A DNA stretch of 64,000 nt from Bacteroidia bacterium (GTDB lineage: Bacteria; Bacteroidota; Bacteroidia; Cytophagales; Cyclobacteriaceae): assembly GCA_030432655.1 (NCBI GenBank), contig JAUILA010000015.1:62001-126000 (forward strand), written 5' to 3'. Below are positions 1 to 8,130 of this stretch, one piece after another. The notes beneath the pieces were generated by a model. It did no database searches. It was given only the letters and a program-made list of their open reading frames with translations, and had not been told where the DNA came from. How positions within the stretch are numbered: the first letter of the stretch is position 1; each line of letters opens with the position of its first letter. The position numbers were made by a program, and so were the translations under genes.

Positions 1-90
1 CTCCTTTTCTGAAGACGTATTTACTTCACCGGAGGATTTTTCTTCTTTTCCGGAGGTTATCTGTTCCTTACTTTCTTTCTCCTTATTCAT
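1..90 (-). CDS. N-terminus of a highly charged protein, cut by window edge
   Basis: An open frame of 30 codons starts with ATG at 90 and runs off the left edge. The visible residues are almost all Lys, Glu, Ser and Thr, so this is a charged, probably disordered leader in front of a domain I cannot see. It follows the yqgE stop by 43 bases on the same strand and could share its transcript. Such leaders occur on GrpE and several RNA-binding proteins, but nothing visible decides the family. Confidence 0.45.
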   Translation of the reverse strand, partial: MNKEKESKEQITSGKEEKSSGEVNTSSEKE

Positions 91-133
91 TATAGTGTAT
101 TACACCCCTATACGTAAAAATAACTAAATTCAT

Positions 134-709
134 TCAATTTAGTCTTGGGTCCGTCGGATAATTTGAATAGACCTGAAATCGCCCTCCCAGTTGATTTAAA
201 ACAACTTTCCACAATTCATCCGGCGAATTCTCAAAGATTATTTCGGACGCAGCCGGGGGCGTAACGATCCAGCTGTCCATATCCAGTTCCTTTTCAAGCT
301 GACCTGTCCCCCAGCCGGAATAACCTACAAAAAAGCGAATATCATTGCTTTCAAGCTGACCACTTCCCAGCAGTGACTGCACCTCTTCAAAATTACCTCC
401 CCAGAATAACCCGGGTGTTAATTCAGTACCTCCGGAAACTTCCCGGGAACGGTGGACAAAATGCAGGGTATCATGCTGAACAGGTCCGCCAACATACACC
501 CGCTGGTCATAAATACTAAAGTCTTCCAGCAGTTCATGAAGCATCACTTCCGACGGTTTGTTGAGGACAAATCCAAAAGCACCTTCTTCATTATGTTCAC
601 ACATCAAAACAACAGTCCGCTCAAAATTCGGATCCGGCAAAAATGGCTCTGATATCAACAAGCTCCCCTTTTCCGGTGACTGCTGGTTGTTGAATTTAAA
701 ATATTCCAT
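134..709 (-). CDS. yqgE: YqgE/AlgH family protein (UPF0301)
   Basis: The 191-residue product has the full UPF0301 pattern: an N-terminal GSLLIS segment, the TVVLMCEH strand, GFVLNKP, a central GGPV loop, and the RFFVGYSGWGTGQLE block near residue 130. Length is normal for the family. The molecular function is not settled; in Pseudomonas the homologue AlgH was linked to alginate regulation, and no catalytic residues are established. It begins 6 bases after the miaE-like stop, so the two genes are probably cotranscribed and translationally close. Family assignment is firm, role is not. Confidence 0.93.
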   Translation of the reverse strand: MEYFKFNNQQSPEKGSLLISEPFLPDPNFERTVVLMCEHNEEGAFGFVLNKPSEVMLHELLEDFSIYDQRVYVGGPVQHDTLHFVHRSREVSGGTELTPGLFWGGNFEEVQSLLGSGQLESNDIRFFVGYSGWGTGQLEKELDMDSWIVTPPAASEIIFENSPDELWKVVLNQLGGRFQVYSNYPTDPRLN

Positions 710-715
710 ACTCCA

Positions 716-1306
716 TTAATGTAGCGCTGCCCTGATGGGCAACTGTAATAAAACTTCCCCTTCCATACTGTTCAACTCTCTCAACCTACTATAAACATCA
801 TTTTCATCAAAATAAACTAATGCCATTTTAACAAAAATATGTCCGTGCTTAGCTTCGGATGCCCACAAATTGTGATAAAACTGGCGGACGTCGCCCTCCG
901 GCAGTGCTTCATAAATAAGCCTGAACCGCTCTGCTCCGCGGCATTCTATCACCGAGGCAAGAAGCAACCGGTCCATAAAACGTTCCTCACGGCCGCTACG
1001 GCATCCCTGTAACAACTTTTTGACATAAACGTCCTGCCTCATCTCAGGCGCCAGCCTGACTCCGCGTGCCTCCATAAGTTTATAAACGGATTGAAAGTGT
1101 TCAAGTTCTTCCACACCTGTCTCAATCAGTTCAGGAATGATCTCCACCCTGTCCGGATACTTGGCGACAAAACTCATCGCCATGGCAGAGGCTTTGCGTT
1201 CGCAATCGGCATGATCCTGCAGGAACGAATCAAAATCAGTCATTACGGCTTCCACCCATTCGGCCGGACTGTCAGCTTCCAATTCAAGACTTAACTTCAT
1301 ACTCAA
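716..1306 (-). CDS. miaE: tRNA-(ms2io6A)-hydroxylase-like di-iron protein (MiaE family)
   Basis: The 196-residue product is a ferritin-like four-helix di-iron protein. The metal-binding signatures are EELEHF near residue 67, ECRGAERF near 121 and SEAKHG near 150, in the order and spacing of MiaE. Known MiaE enzymes hydroxylate the isopentenyl group of ms2i6A at position 37 of tRNAs reading U-starting codons. It is the first gene of a minus-strand run with yqgE 6 bases downstream, and it diverges from pdxH. The substrate is inferred from family; a paralogous di-iron role cannot be excluded. Confidence 0.85.
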   Translation of the reverse strand: MSMKLSLELEADSPAEWVEAVMTDFDSFLQDHADCERKASAMAMSFVAKYPDRVEIIPELIETGVEELEHFQSVYKLMEARGVRLAPEMRQDVYVKKLLQGCRSGREERFMDRLLLASVIECRGAERFRLIYEALPEGDVRQFYHNLWASEAKHGHIFVKMALVYFDENDVYSRLRELNSMEGEVLLQLPIRAALH

Positions 1307-1345
1307 TCTTACGGAGAAGGGTACGAAAAGGAAAATTTTAGTGTC

Positions 1346-1353
1346 TATATTTG
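1346..1353 (+). promoter_or_regulatory. Bacteroidota-type -7 box of pdxH
   Basis: TATATTTG matches the TAnnTTTG -7 element used by the Bacteroidota primary sigma factor. Transcription would begin close to 1360, which rules out upstream in-frame start codons and supports the pdxH ATG at 1381. I see no clear TTTG at the -33 position. Confidence 0.55.
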
Positions 1354-1380
1354 CTCAGGCCAGGTAAACAGTCAGTAACC

Positions 1381-2025
1381 ATGAACAAAGATATCAGTGA
1401 ACTCCGGAATGAGTATTCCAAGCACACACTGGACATCTCCAGTGTAGATACGAACCCCCTGGTTCAGTTCAAACACTGGTTTGACGAGGCAGTGAATTCC
1501 CGGCTCCCCGAACCGAATGCCATGAGTGTTGCCACCGTAAACAGCCAGGGCATTCCTTCCTGCCGGGTAGTTTTGCTGAAAGGAATTGATAAAACCGGTT
1601 TTATCTTTTACACCAATTATGCAAGTGATAAAGGCCAGGACCTTCATAATCAACCCGTAGCGGCGCTTACGTTCTTCTGGCCTGAACTGGAACGGCAGGT
1701 CAGAATCCAGGGATCTGTGAGCCGGGTCAGCAAAGAAACAAGTACGGAATATTTTCAAAGCCGTCCGCGCGAAAGCCAGATCGGAGCCTGGGTTTCTCCC
1801 CAGAGCACCCCGATCAGCAGCAGAAAAATCCTGGAAGAACGAAAGAAGGCCATCGAGGAGAAATTCAAAGGACTGGACAAGTTGCCCAGACCGGAACAAT
1901 GGGGAGGGTATAAGGTCACCCCGTTTTTGGTTGAATTCTGGCAGGGACGGCCAAGCCGCCTGCACGATCGCATTGTTTATGTGCTGGAGAATGAAGAATG
2001 GGTGATCCGCCGGCTGGCCCCCTGA
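1381..2025 (+). CDS. pdxH: Pyridoxamine 5'-phosphate oxidase
   Basis: This is the FMN enzyme that oxidises pyridoxamine or pyridoxine 5'-phosphate to pyridoxal 5'-phosphate, the last step of vitamin B6 synthesis and salvage. The 214-residue length is normal. Family marks include RVVLLKG and FIFYTNY in the FMN-binding barrel, ALTFFWPELERQVRIQG, the SRPRESQIGAW segment, and the C-terminal FWQGRPSRLHDR and RRLAP substrate/FMN motifs. The ATG at 1381 is chosen because the -7 box lies just upstream. Its TGA overlaps the ATG of the next gene by one base. Confidence 0.97.
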   Translation: MNKDISELRNEYSKHTLDISSVDTNPLVQFKHWFDEAVNSRLPEPNAMSVATVNSQGIPSCRVVLLKGIDKTGFIFYTNYASDKGQDLHNQPVAALTFFWPELERQVRIQGSVSRVSKETSTEYFQSRPRESQIGAWVSPQSTPISSRKILEERKKAIEEKFKGLDKLPRPEQWGGYKVTPFLVEFWQGRPSRLHDRIVYVLENEEWVIRRLAP

Positions 2026-3221
2026 TGTCCTATTTTTCGCGCTATGCCTACCCGGAACGGATCCTCGACATTCCGCCCGATCCGGATACCCGGATAATTA
2101 TTACTATCCCGGCGTACCGTGAACCGGATTTGATGAAAACCCTTGTCAGCCTGAGAAGCTGTCAGCCACCCTCCTGCCTGACCGAAGTATTGGTACTTGA
2201 TAATCACCCTGCTTCCGAGTCTCCCCTGCCAGCTTGCATTCTCCCGGACAATTTCAACCTTGGCCATCTGAAATTTTATGTACGTCAAAAAGCACTGCCG
2301 GATAAAAAGGCCGGGGTAGGTCTCGCCAGGAAGATCCTGATGGACGAAGCCGCCTGGCGTTTATCCGCTTACGGACAGGAGCGGGCGCTGATTGTCGGAC
2401 TGGACGCAGATTGTGAAGTGGCAGACAATTACCTTCTTGCACTTGAACAATTCTTAAAACATGACCCGAACGAAGGGGGCGCCATCTCCTACGAACACAG
2501 GTGCCCGGATGATTCAGATGCACTTTTGTGCCGGGCAATCATGGAATACGAACTGCACCTTCGCTATTATGTCCACGCCCAGCGATATGCAGGTGCTGTT
2601 TATGCGCATCAGACCGTTGGATCCGCCATGGTCGTCAGGAACCGGACGTACCAGGCAACCGGTGGAATGAACACGCGCAAGGCGGGCGAAGACTTTTATT
2701 TTCTTCAGAAGGTTATGCCGCATGGGTTCGCCGAAATTAACGGAACTACCGTCTTTCCGTCCCCGCGCCCATCCGACCGCGTTCCCTTTGGCACAGGGAA
2801 AGCGGTTAGCGACCGCTTGTCCGACGGCCATGAGCGACTGACGTATGCACCTGAAGCGATTTTGACGCTCAGGAAGGTGTATGCCGACATGATTACCTTC
2901 TATGAAACAGGCCGGCTGAGTCTGCCCGGTATACTCACCGGTTTTTTTACGGATGGTCTTATTCAGGATCTTGACCGCATCAGAAGTAACTCAGCCAGTG
3001 AAAAGACTTACAGAAAACAATTACACAACTGGTTCGATGGCTTCCGGCTGATGAAATGTCTTCACTTTCTACGGGAGAATGGCATCCCGGATGTCCCGGT
3101 CTCCGAAGGCGCCTCCTGGCTTCTTGACCTTAAGCAAATCCATCATGAAGACTCACTGGCCGGGATGCTTAAATGCTACCGTCACCTAGATAAAAGCAGT
3201 ACACCACCACAGGCCGGTTAA
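2025..3221 (+). CDS. Family 2 (GT-A) glycosyltransferase, soluble
   Basis: The 398-residue product opens with a GT-A nucleotide-binding fold: IIITIPAYREP near residue 25, VLVLDNHP, then LIVGLDADCEV near 125, the DxD-type metal site. No transmembrane segments are evident, and the C-terminal 130 residues look helical without a recognised domain. The start at 2025 overlaps the pdxH stop (TGATG), a layout typical of translational coupling. The coupling to a B6 gene has no obvious metabolic logic. Donor and acceptor sugars cannot be read from the sequence. Confidence 0.82.
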   Translation: MSYFSRYAYPERILDIPPDPDTRIIITIPAYREPDLMKTLVSLRSCQPPSCLTEVLVLDNHPASESPLPACILPDNFNLGHLKFYVRQKALPDKKAGVGLARKILMDEAAWRLSAYGQERALIVGLDADCEVADNYLLALEQFLKHDPNEGGAISYEHRCPDDSDALLCRAIMEYELHLRYYVHAQRYAGAVYAHQTVGSAMVVRNRTYQATGGMNTRKAGEDFYFLQKVMPHGFAEINGTTVFPSPRPSDRVPFGTGKAVSDRLSDGHERLTYAPEAILTLRKVYADMITFYETGRLSLPGILTGFFTDGLIQDLDRIRSNSASEKTYRKQLHNWFDGFRLMKCLHFLRENGIPDVPVSEGASWLLDLKQIHHEDSLAGMLKCYRHLDKSSTPPQAG

Positions 3222-3228
3222 ACCCAGG

Positions 3229-3912
3229 TCAGCAGGAATCGAGTCGAAAACGGTCACCCTTGACCGGGTGAATTAATGGCTCACCCAGTTTACTGCACAC
3301 ATTCTGAATGTAAATATCCACGGATTTGGCAAACATATAAACATCGGACCCCCAGATGTTATGCAACAGATTGTCACGGCTTATCTCCTTGCGCGGATTC
3401 TGGGCAAAGAAGAACAACAGCTCAAATTCATATCGTGAAAGAGGTATTTCACGACCCCGGTACACCGCGAGCTGCCTGTCACGTTCAAGGCTGAGGGCAT
3501 TCACGCGAAGTTGACGGACGCTCTTACGGATGATCAGGTCCTTGTCCAGCACGGCACTCACCTTGTGTGACAGGGCACGCAGGCCGGTGATTTTCTCAAT
3601 GTAGTCGTCCCCGCCTATTTCAAAGGCCTGCGAACGAAGGAACTTTTGTGATTTGGCAGTCAGAAAGAATATATATGTATCCCTGAACGCAGGCTCCTTT
3701 CGCAGAAGGTCGCATACCTGGAGTCCGTTCAGTTCGGGCATCATGATATCGAGGATGATCAGGTCCGGAATGAGACTGAGCGCCCGTTTAAGCGTTTTCA
3801 AACTGTTTTTCTCAACAAACACCTCGTACCCTTCACGTTCAAGGTTATATTTCAGCAATTCGAGGATATCTTTGTCATCGTCGACAATGAGGATTTTATG
3901 ACGCTCGGACAT
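3229..3912 (-). CDS. OmpR/PhoB-type response regulator (orphan)
   Basis: The 227-residue protein has a receiver domain (about 1-122) and a winged-helix DNA-binding domain (about 130-225). The acidic pair is D11-D12, the phosphoacceptor is D55 in LIILD, the switch Thr is T85 and the conserved Lys is K108. The residue after K108 is Ile where most family members have Pro. The recognition region carries SRYEFELLFF and FAKSVDIYIQNVCSKL. It is the last gene of a three-gene operon, overlapping the glycosyltransferase by 17 bases. No histidine kinase is present in the window, so its partner is encoded elsewhere. Confidence 0.94.
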   Translation of the reverse strand: MSERHKILIVDDDKDILELLKYNLEREGYEVFVEKNSLKTLKRALSLIPDLIILDIMMPELNGLQVCDLLRKEPAFRDTYIFFLTAKSQKFLRSQAFEIGGDDYIEKITGLRALSHKVSAVLDKDLIIRKSVRQLRVNALSLERDRQLAVYRGREIPLSRYEFELLFFFAQNPRKEISRDNLLHNIWGSDVYMFAKSVDIYIQNVCSKLGEPLIHPVKGDRFRLDSC

Positions 3913-4906
3913 ATGCTGGAGAATTTTTCTTTAGTAAAATCTTTTCAATGATCTCCGGCGTCTGGTCCGGATAATCATACCGCTCGGCCACACCTTCCTC
4001 CACCCATCTGAAGATCTTCATGGCATGTTTCTTTTTCAGTGACTTAAGCACGGGAACTCCCAGGAATCGCAATGCTTCGGCATTGCATTGTTGCTCAAAC
4101 TGGTTCTTCATAGGTATGACCATCAGTTTCTTACCCAGGTAAAGTGCTTCAGATGGTGTCTCGAATCCAGCCCCGCACAGCACTCCGGCACAGGTCAGCA
4201 TGCTTTGCGCAAACCTTTTATCATGAACAGGAAAAATGGTCACGTTACCGGTCCTTGTCGTCCGTCGAATGTGCCTTGAGAAAACTTCCCATTTAACATG
4301 GGCAATCCTTCCCAGCACCTCCACCAGCCGGTGTTCGTCATAAGCGGGCAGATATACCGTGTAATGTCCGTAATTGGCCGGGGAGGCATCCCGCAGGTCA
4401 CGCCTGATTACCGGGGTGTAAATATTCTCGCCAAAAGAACTGAAATGAAATCCGTGTGTCTCCGCAGCAGGAGCATAATGCTGAAGGATCATCATACCCA
4501 GCGGATCAATTCGCTCCGGCATGGGACATTCAGGCTGGATCAGGGCACACTGATGGCTCAGGGAGACACACGGCACCCCCCTTTTCCTTGCAGCCCAGGC
4601 ACTTACCGGTTCAAAGTCATTGATAACCAGGTCATATTTTTCTACCGGAAGCTCCCGTATCTGACGCAGTAATTCCGGTAAACGATTCCGGGTATACGTT
4701 CGCATCAGGTCTACTCCTCCTTTTTTGCCAAAGTAAAGGCTCATTCCACGGGTTTTGTACCTTACCGGAAACGGCAGCTCCAGGTCTGCCTGGCTGCCAC
4801 TAAGGAGATAATCCACCTCGCAGTAATTTTCCAGCACCGGGGCTATCTCCCGAGCGCGGCTGACATGTCCGTTACCTGTTCCCTGGATGGCATAGAGGAC
4901 TTTCAT
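3896..4906 (-). CDS. MurG/UGT-like glycosyltransferase (GT-B fold)
   Basis: The 336-residue protein starts with the GT-B signature VLYAIQGTGNGHVSRA and has the C-terminal donor-binding block CGAGFETPSEALYLGKK followed by MKNQFEQQCNA, as in MurG and UDP-glycosyltransferase relatives. It overlaps the upstream phosphoesterase by 4 bases and the downstream regulator by 17 bases, so the three proteins are made from one coupled message. A lipid-linked acceptor is plausible given the LpxH-like neighbour, but neither donor nor acceptor is shown by sequence. Confidence 0.85.
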   Translation of the reverse strand: MKVLYAIQGTGNGHVSRAREIAPVLENYCEVDYLLSGSQADLELPFPVRYKTRGMSLYFGKKGGVDLMRTYTRNRLPELLRQIRELPVEKYDLVINDFEPVSAWAARKRGVPCVSLSHQCALIQPECPMPERIDPLGMMILQHYAPAAETHGFHFSSFGENIYTPVIRRDLRDASPANYGHYTVYLPAYDEHRLVEVLGRIAHVKWEVFSRHIRRTTRTGNVTIFPVHDKRFAQSMLTCAGVLCGAGFETPSEALYLGKKLMVIPMKNQFEQQCNAEALRFLGVPVLKSLKKKHAMKIFRWVEEGVAERYDYPDQTPEIIEKILLKKNSPAYVRAS

Positions 4907-5754
4907 GGTGTATCAAGAATAAATTCGTTAATAAGATCCCGGAATATATCCTGGTTGTTCAGTTCCTTGCGAACACGGTCAGGCACGTCTGTCTCTTGTG
5001 CCAGTTTATCTTCATGGTAGTGATAAAGTTGCCAATGGCCGCCAACGTACTCGAGAGCAGTCAGGTTTTCCACCCAGTCACCTGAATTTAAATAGGTGAC
5101 CCGGCCTTTGTGATTGGTGACCTGGCGTATCTGTGGTTTGTGAATGTGGCCGCATGCCACGTAATCATATTCGTTGTCTATCGCAATTTCGGAAGCGGTC
5201 TTCTCAAAGTCATCAATGAACTTAATGGCCGATTTGACATTGTCTTTGATCCTCCTGGATAATGAAATTTTACCCCTGCCCATTTTCCTCATTACAAAGT
5301 TTACAAAAGTATTCAGCAGAATGAGGGTATCGTACCCGATGGCTCCCAGTCTGGCCAGCCATTTGGAATGCTTCATAGTCACATCAAAAACATCCCCGTG
5401 AAACACCCAGGTCCGGGTACCGTTTAGCCGGAGAACAGTTTTATTTTCTATACGGAAATTCCCCAGCCTGAAACCGGCAAATTTTCGCAGCATCTCATCA
5501 TGATTACCAGGCACATAAATCACCTCGGTCCCCTTACTCATCAGGGAGGTAATGTGTTTAATGATCAGCATGTGGGAAGATGGCCAGTAGCGCTTGGAGA
5601 ATTGCCAGACATCGATAATATCACCGTTCAGGACAATCAGCTTGGGGTCGATGCTTTTGAGATAACGCAGTAGCTCAATCGCCTGACACCCGTAGGTACC
5701 GAGATGGACATCTGAAATGATAGTAACATCTACGGCGCGTTTTTTTTGTTTCAT
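4903..5754 (-). CDS. LpxH-like metallophosphoesterase
   Basis: The 283-residue protein is a calcineurin-like two-metal phosphoesterase: SDVHLG near residue 14, GDIIDVW near 44, GNHDE near 82, FHGDVFD near 118 and CGHIHKP near 202. This motif set and the insert between blocks resemble UDP-2,3-diacylglucosamine diphosphatase (LpxH), which cleaves the pyrophosphate of a lipid A precursor at the inner membrane. I keep the call at -like because Bacteroidota carry several relatives. It is the first gene of the operon with the GT-B transferase and the response regulator. Confidence 0.87.
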   Translation of the reverse strand: MKQKKRAVDVTIISDVHLGTYGCQAIELLRYLKSIDPKLIVLNGDIIDVWQFSKRYWPSSHMLIIKHITSLMSKGTEVIYVPGNHDEMLRKFAGFRLGNFRIENKTVLRLNGTRTWVFHGDVFDVTMKHSKWLARLGAIGYDTLILLNTFVNFVMRKMGRGKISLSRRIKDNVKSAIKFIDDFEKTASEIAIDNEYDYVACGHIHKPQIRQVTNHKGRVTYLNSGDWVENLTALEYVGGHWQLYHYHEDKLAQETDVPDRVRKELNNQDIFRDLINEFILDTP

Positions 5755-5834
5755 AGCAGTGGCGAAAAATGAAAGATACCCCGGGATTTATCCGTTCGTC
5801 AAGTGCCGGGGCATCTTCTCTAAACCATACATGA

Positions 5835-5842
5835 CAAATATA
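5835..5842 (-). promoter_or_regulatory. -7 box for the phosphoesterase-glycosyltransferase-regulator operon
   Basis: On the minus strand this reads TATATTTG, an exact TAnnTTTG element. It implies a leader of about 75 bases before the ATG at 5754. No well-spaced TTTG is seen upstream. Confidence 0.5.
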
Positions 5843-5932
5843 TAAGAGCCACTTTACCAAGTCGTAACGGAAAGATTAACCCTTCACTACCATTAACCGC
5901 TTCAATGTTACCATCATATAAAATTCGTTACC

Positions 5933-5940
5933 TATTTTTG
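5933..5940 (+). promoter_or_regulatory. -7 box directly abutting the start codon at 5945
   Basis: TATTTTTG ends four bases before the ATG of the aminotransferase gene. If used, transcription would start at or almost at the initiation codon, giving a leaderless message. Confidence 0.5.
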
Positions 5941-5944
5941 ATCC

Positions 5945-7027
5945 ATGAATAAGTTCTTCATGACCCCGGGACCGTCGGAATTATATTTTACAGCCGAAGC
6001 CCACCTGAAAACCGCGATCAGAAAAAAGATTGGAAGCATTTCGCACCGCAGCAGTGCCTTCCAGGATATTTATAAACATACGAGCACGCAATTACGCGAA
6101 CTGTTAAACCTCCCGGATAATTACCAGCTCTTTTTCACTTCCTCGGCAACGGAGGTATGGGAGCGCTCACTCCAGAATCTGGTTCGCTATGAATCCTTTC
6201 ACCTGGTAAACGGTGCATTCTCAAGGCGCTACCGGGACATCTCCGTAGAGCTCGGAAAAAATGCCCTCTCGGCTGAGGTGGCAGACGGTGGGGTTGTGGA
6301 TGTAGATAAACTGCTAATCCCGGAAACCACGGAAATGATCTGTTTCACGCACAATGAAACAAGTACAGGCGCCATGCAGCCGTTTGAGGATATTTACCGG
6401 ATCCGGGAGGCATTTCCGGATAAGCTGATCTCCGTCGATGTGGTAAGCTCCGCACCGGACGCGGAGCTGGATTTCAGCAAGATCGATATGGCCTATTTTT
6501 CCGTGCAGAAGTGTTTCGGCTTGCCGGCCGGACTCGGTGTGTGGATGCTGAACGGGAAATGTATTGAAAAAGCGGCAACGCTTGAGAAAGATGGAATTTC
6601 AACCGGAAGTTATCATTCCGTTTCCTCCTACCTCAAAAAAGCGACCGTTTTCCAGACCCCCGAAACGCCGAATGTTCTGGACATTTACCTTCTCGGAAAG
6701 GTGGCTGAGGACATGAATACCAAAGGAATACTGCAGATTCGCCGGGAAACAACCTATAAGTCTGCTGTGCTGTATCAGGCGCTTGAGGCGAGTAAAACCA
6801 TGACCCCTTTTATTAAAGAGCCGAAACACCGGTCCAGGACGGTAATAGTCGGTGCCATGGAAGAGGGCACAAATGAACAGGTGCTGTCGAAGCTGGAAAA
6901 AAGCGGATTTGTGATCGGCAAAGGATACGGTGCCCATAAACAACATCACATCCGAATAGCTAATTTTCCTACACACAGCAAGGAGCAGATTGAATTGATT
7001 GCTGATCTGATCGCCGAAAATTCCTGA
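5945..7027 (+). CDS. Class V PLP aminotransferase, phosphoserine-aminotransferase-like
   Basis: The 360-residue protein is a fold-type I PLP enzyme of class V. It begins FFMTPGPSELYFT, as in SerC and alanine-glyoxylate aminotransferases, has HNETSTG near residue 136, the cofactor Asp in SVDVVSSAPD, and the Schiff-base Lys in FSVQKCFGLPAG near 190. SerC would convert phosphohydroxypyruvate to phosphoserine. No other serine-pathway gene is adjacent, so substrate remains inferred. The gene diverges from the LpxH-like operon and has its own abutting promoter. Confidence 0.8.
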   Translation: MNKFFMTPGPSELYFTAEAHLKTAIRKKIGSISHRSSAFQDIYKHTSTQLRELLNLPDNYQLFFTSSATEVWERSLQNLVRYESFHLVNGAFSRRYRDISVELGKNALSAEVADGGVVDVDKLLIPETTEMICFTHNETSTGAMQPFEDIYRIREAFPDKLISVDVVSSAPDAELDFSKIDMAYFSVQKCFGLPAGLGVWMLNGKCIEKAATLEKDGISTGSYHSVSSYLKKATVFQTPETPNVLDIYLLGKVAEDMNTKGILQIRRETTYKSAVLYQALEASKTMTPFIKEPKHRSRTVIVGAMEEGTNEQVLSKLEKSGFVIGKGYGAHKQHHIRIANFPTHSKEQIELIADLIAENS

Positions 7028-7068
7028 TTTCGGTGAATATTTCGGTATATTTTGGTCTGAGAAGATAT

Positions 7069-7097
7069 AGGTATATACCTTAGAAAACTTATTTTTG
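7069..7097 (+). promoter_or_regulatory. 12-base palindrome plus -7 box in front of the stress protein gene
   Basis: AGGTATATACCT at 7069-7080 is a perfect 12-base palindrome. Nine bases downstream lies TATTTTTG (7090-7097), a good -7 element. The palindrome occupies the spacer between the -33 and -7 positions, where a bound dimeric regulator would block the polymerase. Start of transcription would be near 7104, 18 bases before the ATG. Confidence 0.45.
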
Positions 7098-7121
7098 CAC
7101 TTATAAAATCAGCGCCGGAAT

Positions 7122-8051
7122 ATGAAACTGCACCCTATTAAACACGTACTCGTCGGACTTGACATGTCTGAGATGGATGATACCCTGATAAAATTTGCAG
7201 GCTTTATAGCCCGCCGGGGTACAGTGGAAAAGGTACAGTTTCTGAATATGATCAGGGAACAACAGGTGCCTGCAGACGTCAAAAAGGAATTCCCTGATTT
7301 GCTTAATCATGCGATCCGTGAAAGGAAAGATAAGATCAAGGCCAAAGTGGCAGAATTTTTTGACGGACCCGGTGAAGTTAAAAAAGAGTATGTGGTCCGC
7401 TCCGGAAGTGTTGCCACACTCCTTGAGCTGGCAATAAAGGGTGAAACTGACTTGATTATCATCGGGCAGAAACAGGATATTCCCGGAACCGGTGTCCTGG
7501 CGCAGCGCCTGGCACGACGGGCGTCATGTAACCTGCTCATTATCCCTGAAGGGGCCAAACCGGAAGTATCCCGTATCCTGGTCCCCATTGATTTTTCCAA
7601 GTACTCCAAACTTGCTCTCGAAACGGTCGCAGATCTGGCGAGGAAAAGGGACCGTGATGTTGAAATCTATGTTCAGAATGTGTACAGTGTTCCGGCCGGA
7701 TATCATTATACAGGTAAGAGTTACGAGGATTTCGCAGAGATCATGCGCCGCAATGCAGAAAAGGACCTGGATAAATTCCTGGCACGGATCGATACCCACG
7801 GGATAGAAATGAACAAGGTATTTTCACTTGACGTCAATGACAACCTGGCCAGTGACATTTATGACCTGGCCAACGATATCAAGCCGGACGGCATCGTCAT
7901 TGGCGCTAAAGGGCGAAGTGCCGCGGCCTCCCTCCTCCTGGGCAGTATGGCTGAAAAACTGGTAGGCTCCCGGATGGAATTTCCCCTGCTGATCGTTCGC
8001 CCAAAGGGAGAAACCGCCGGACTTCTTGAAACAATCCGGGATATAGACTAG
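7122..8051 (+). CDS. Tandem-domain universal stress protein
   Basis: The 309-residue protein carries two Usp domains, about residues 1-145 and 146-300. The second has the ATP-binding signature as GAKG, nine residues, GS near 265-279 (IVIGAKGRSAAASLLLGS). In the first domain the corresponding loop reads IIGQKQDIPGTG and is degenerate, so nucleotide binding is expected in only one half. Both halves start with the usual strand ending in VGLDMSE or VPIDFSK. It is a single-gene unit with its own promoter. The stress that induces it is not evident. Confidence 0.93.
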   Translation: MKLHPIKHVLVGLDMSEMDDTLIKFAGFIARRGTVEKVQFLNMIREQQVPADVKKEFPDLLNHAIRERKDKIKAKVAEFFDGPGEVKKEYVVRSGSVATLLELAIKGETDLIIIGQKQDIPGTGVLAQRLARRASCNLLIIPEGAKPEVSRILVPIDFSKYSKLALETVADLARKRDRDVEIYVQNVYSVPAGYHYTGKSYEDFAEIMRRNAEKDLDKFLARIDTHGIEMNKVFSLDVNDNLASDIYDLANDIKPDGIVIGAKGRSAAASLLLGSMAEKLVGSRMEFPLLIVRPKGETAGLLETIRDID

Positions 8052-8082
8052 AATTGTCCTCACCATTCCTGTAATTCTTTTG

Positions 8083-8120
8083 ATCTCACTGTAAGAAGAG
8101 CGTGAGATTGAATATTTTTG
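8083..8120 (+). promoter_or_regulatory. Inverted repeat and -7 box upstream of xseA
   Basis: ATCTCAC (8083-8089) and GTGAGAT (8102-8108) form a 7-base inverted repeat with a 12-base spacer, followed by TATTTTTG at 8113-8120. The ATG of xseA is at 8131, giving a leader of only a few bases. The repeat could be an operator or the end of the preceding transcript, but no T-run follows it. Confidence 0.4.
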
Positions 8121-8130
8121 ATCACATTCT

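Noticed and set aside
1372-1965. 197-codon open frame opposite pdxH
   Set aside because: It lies wholly antisense to a certain gene, has no recognisable domain and reflects the codon bias of the sense strand.
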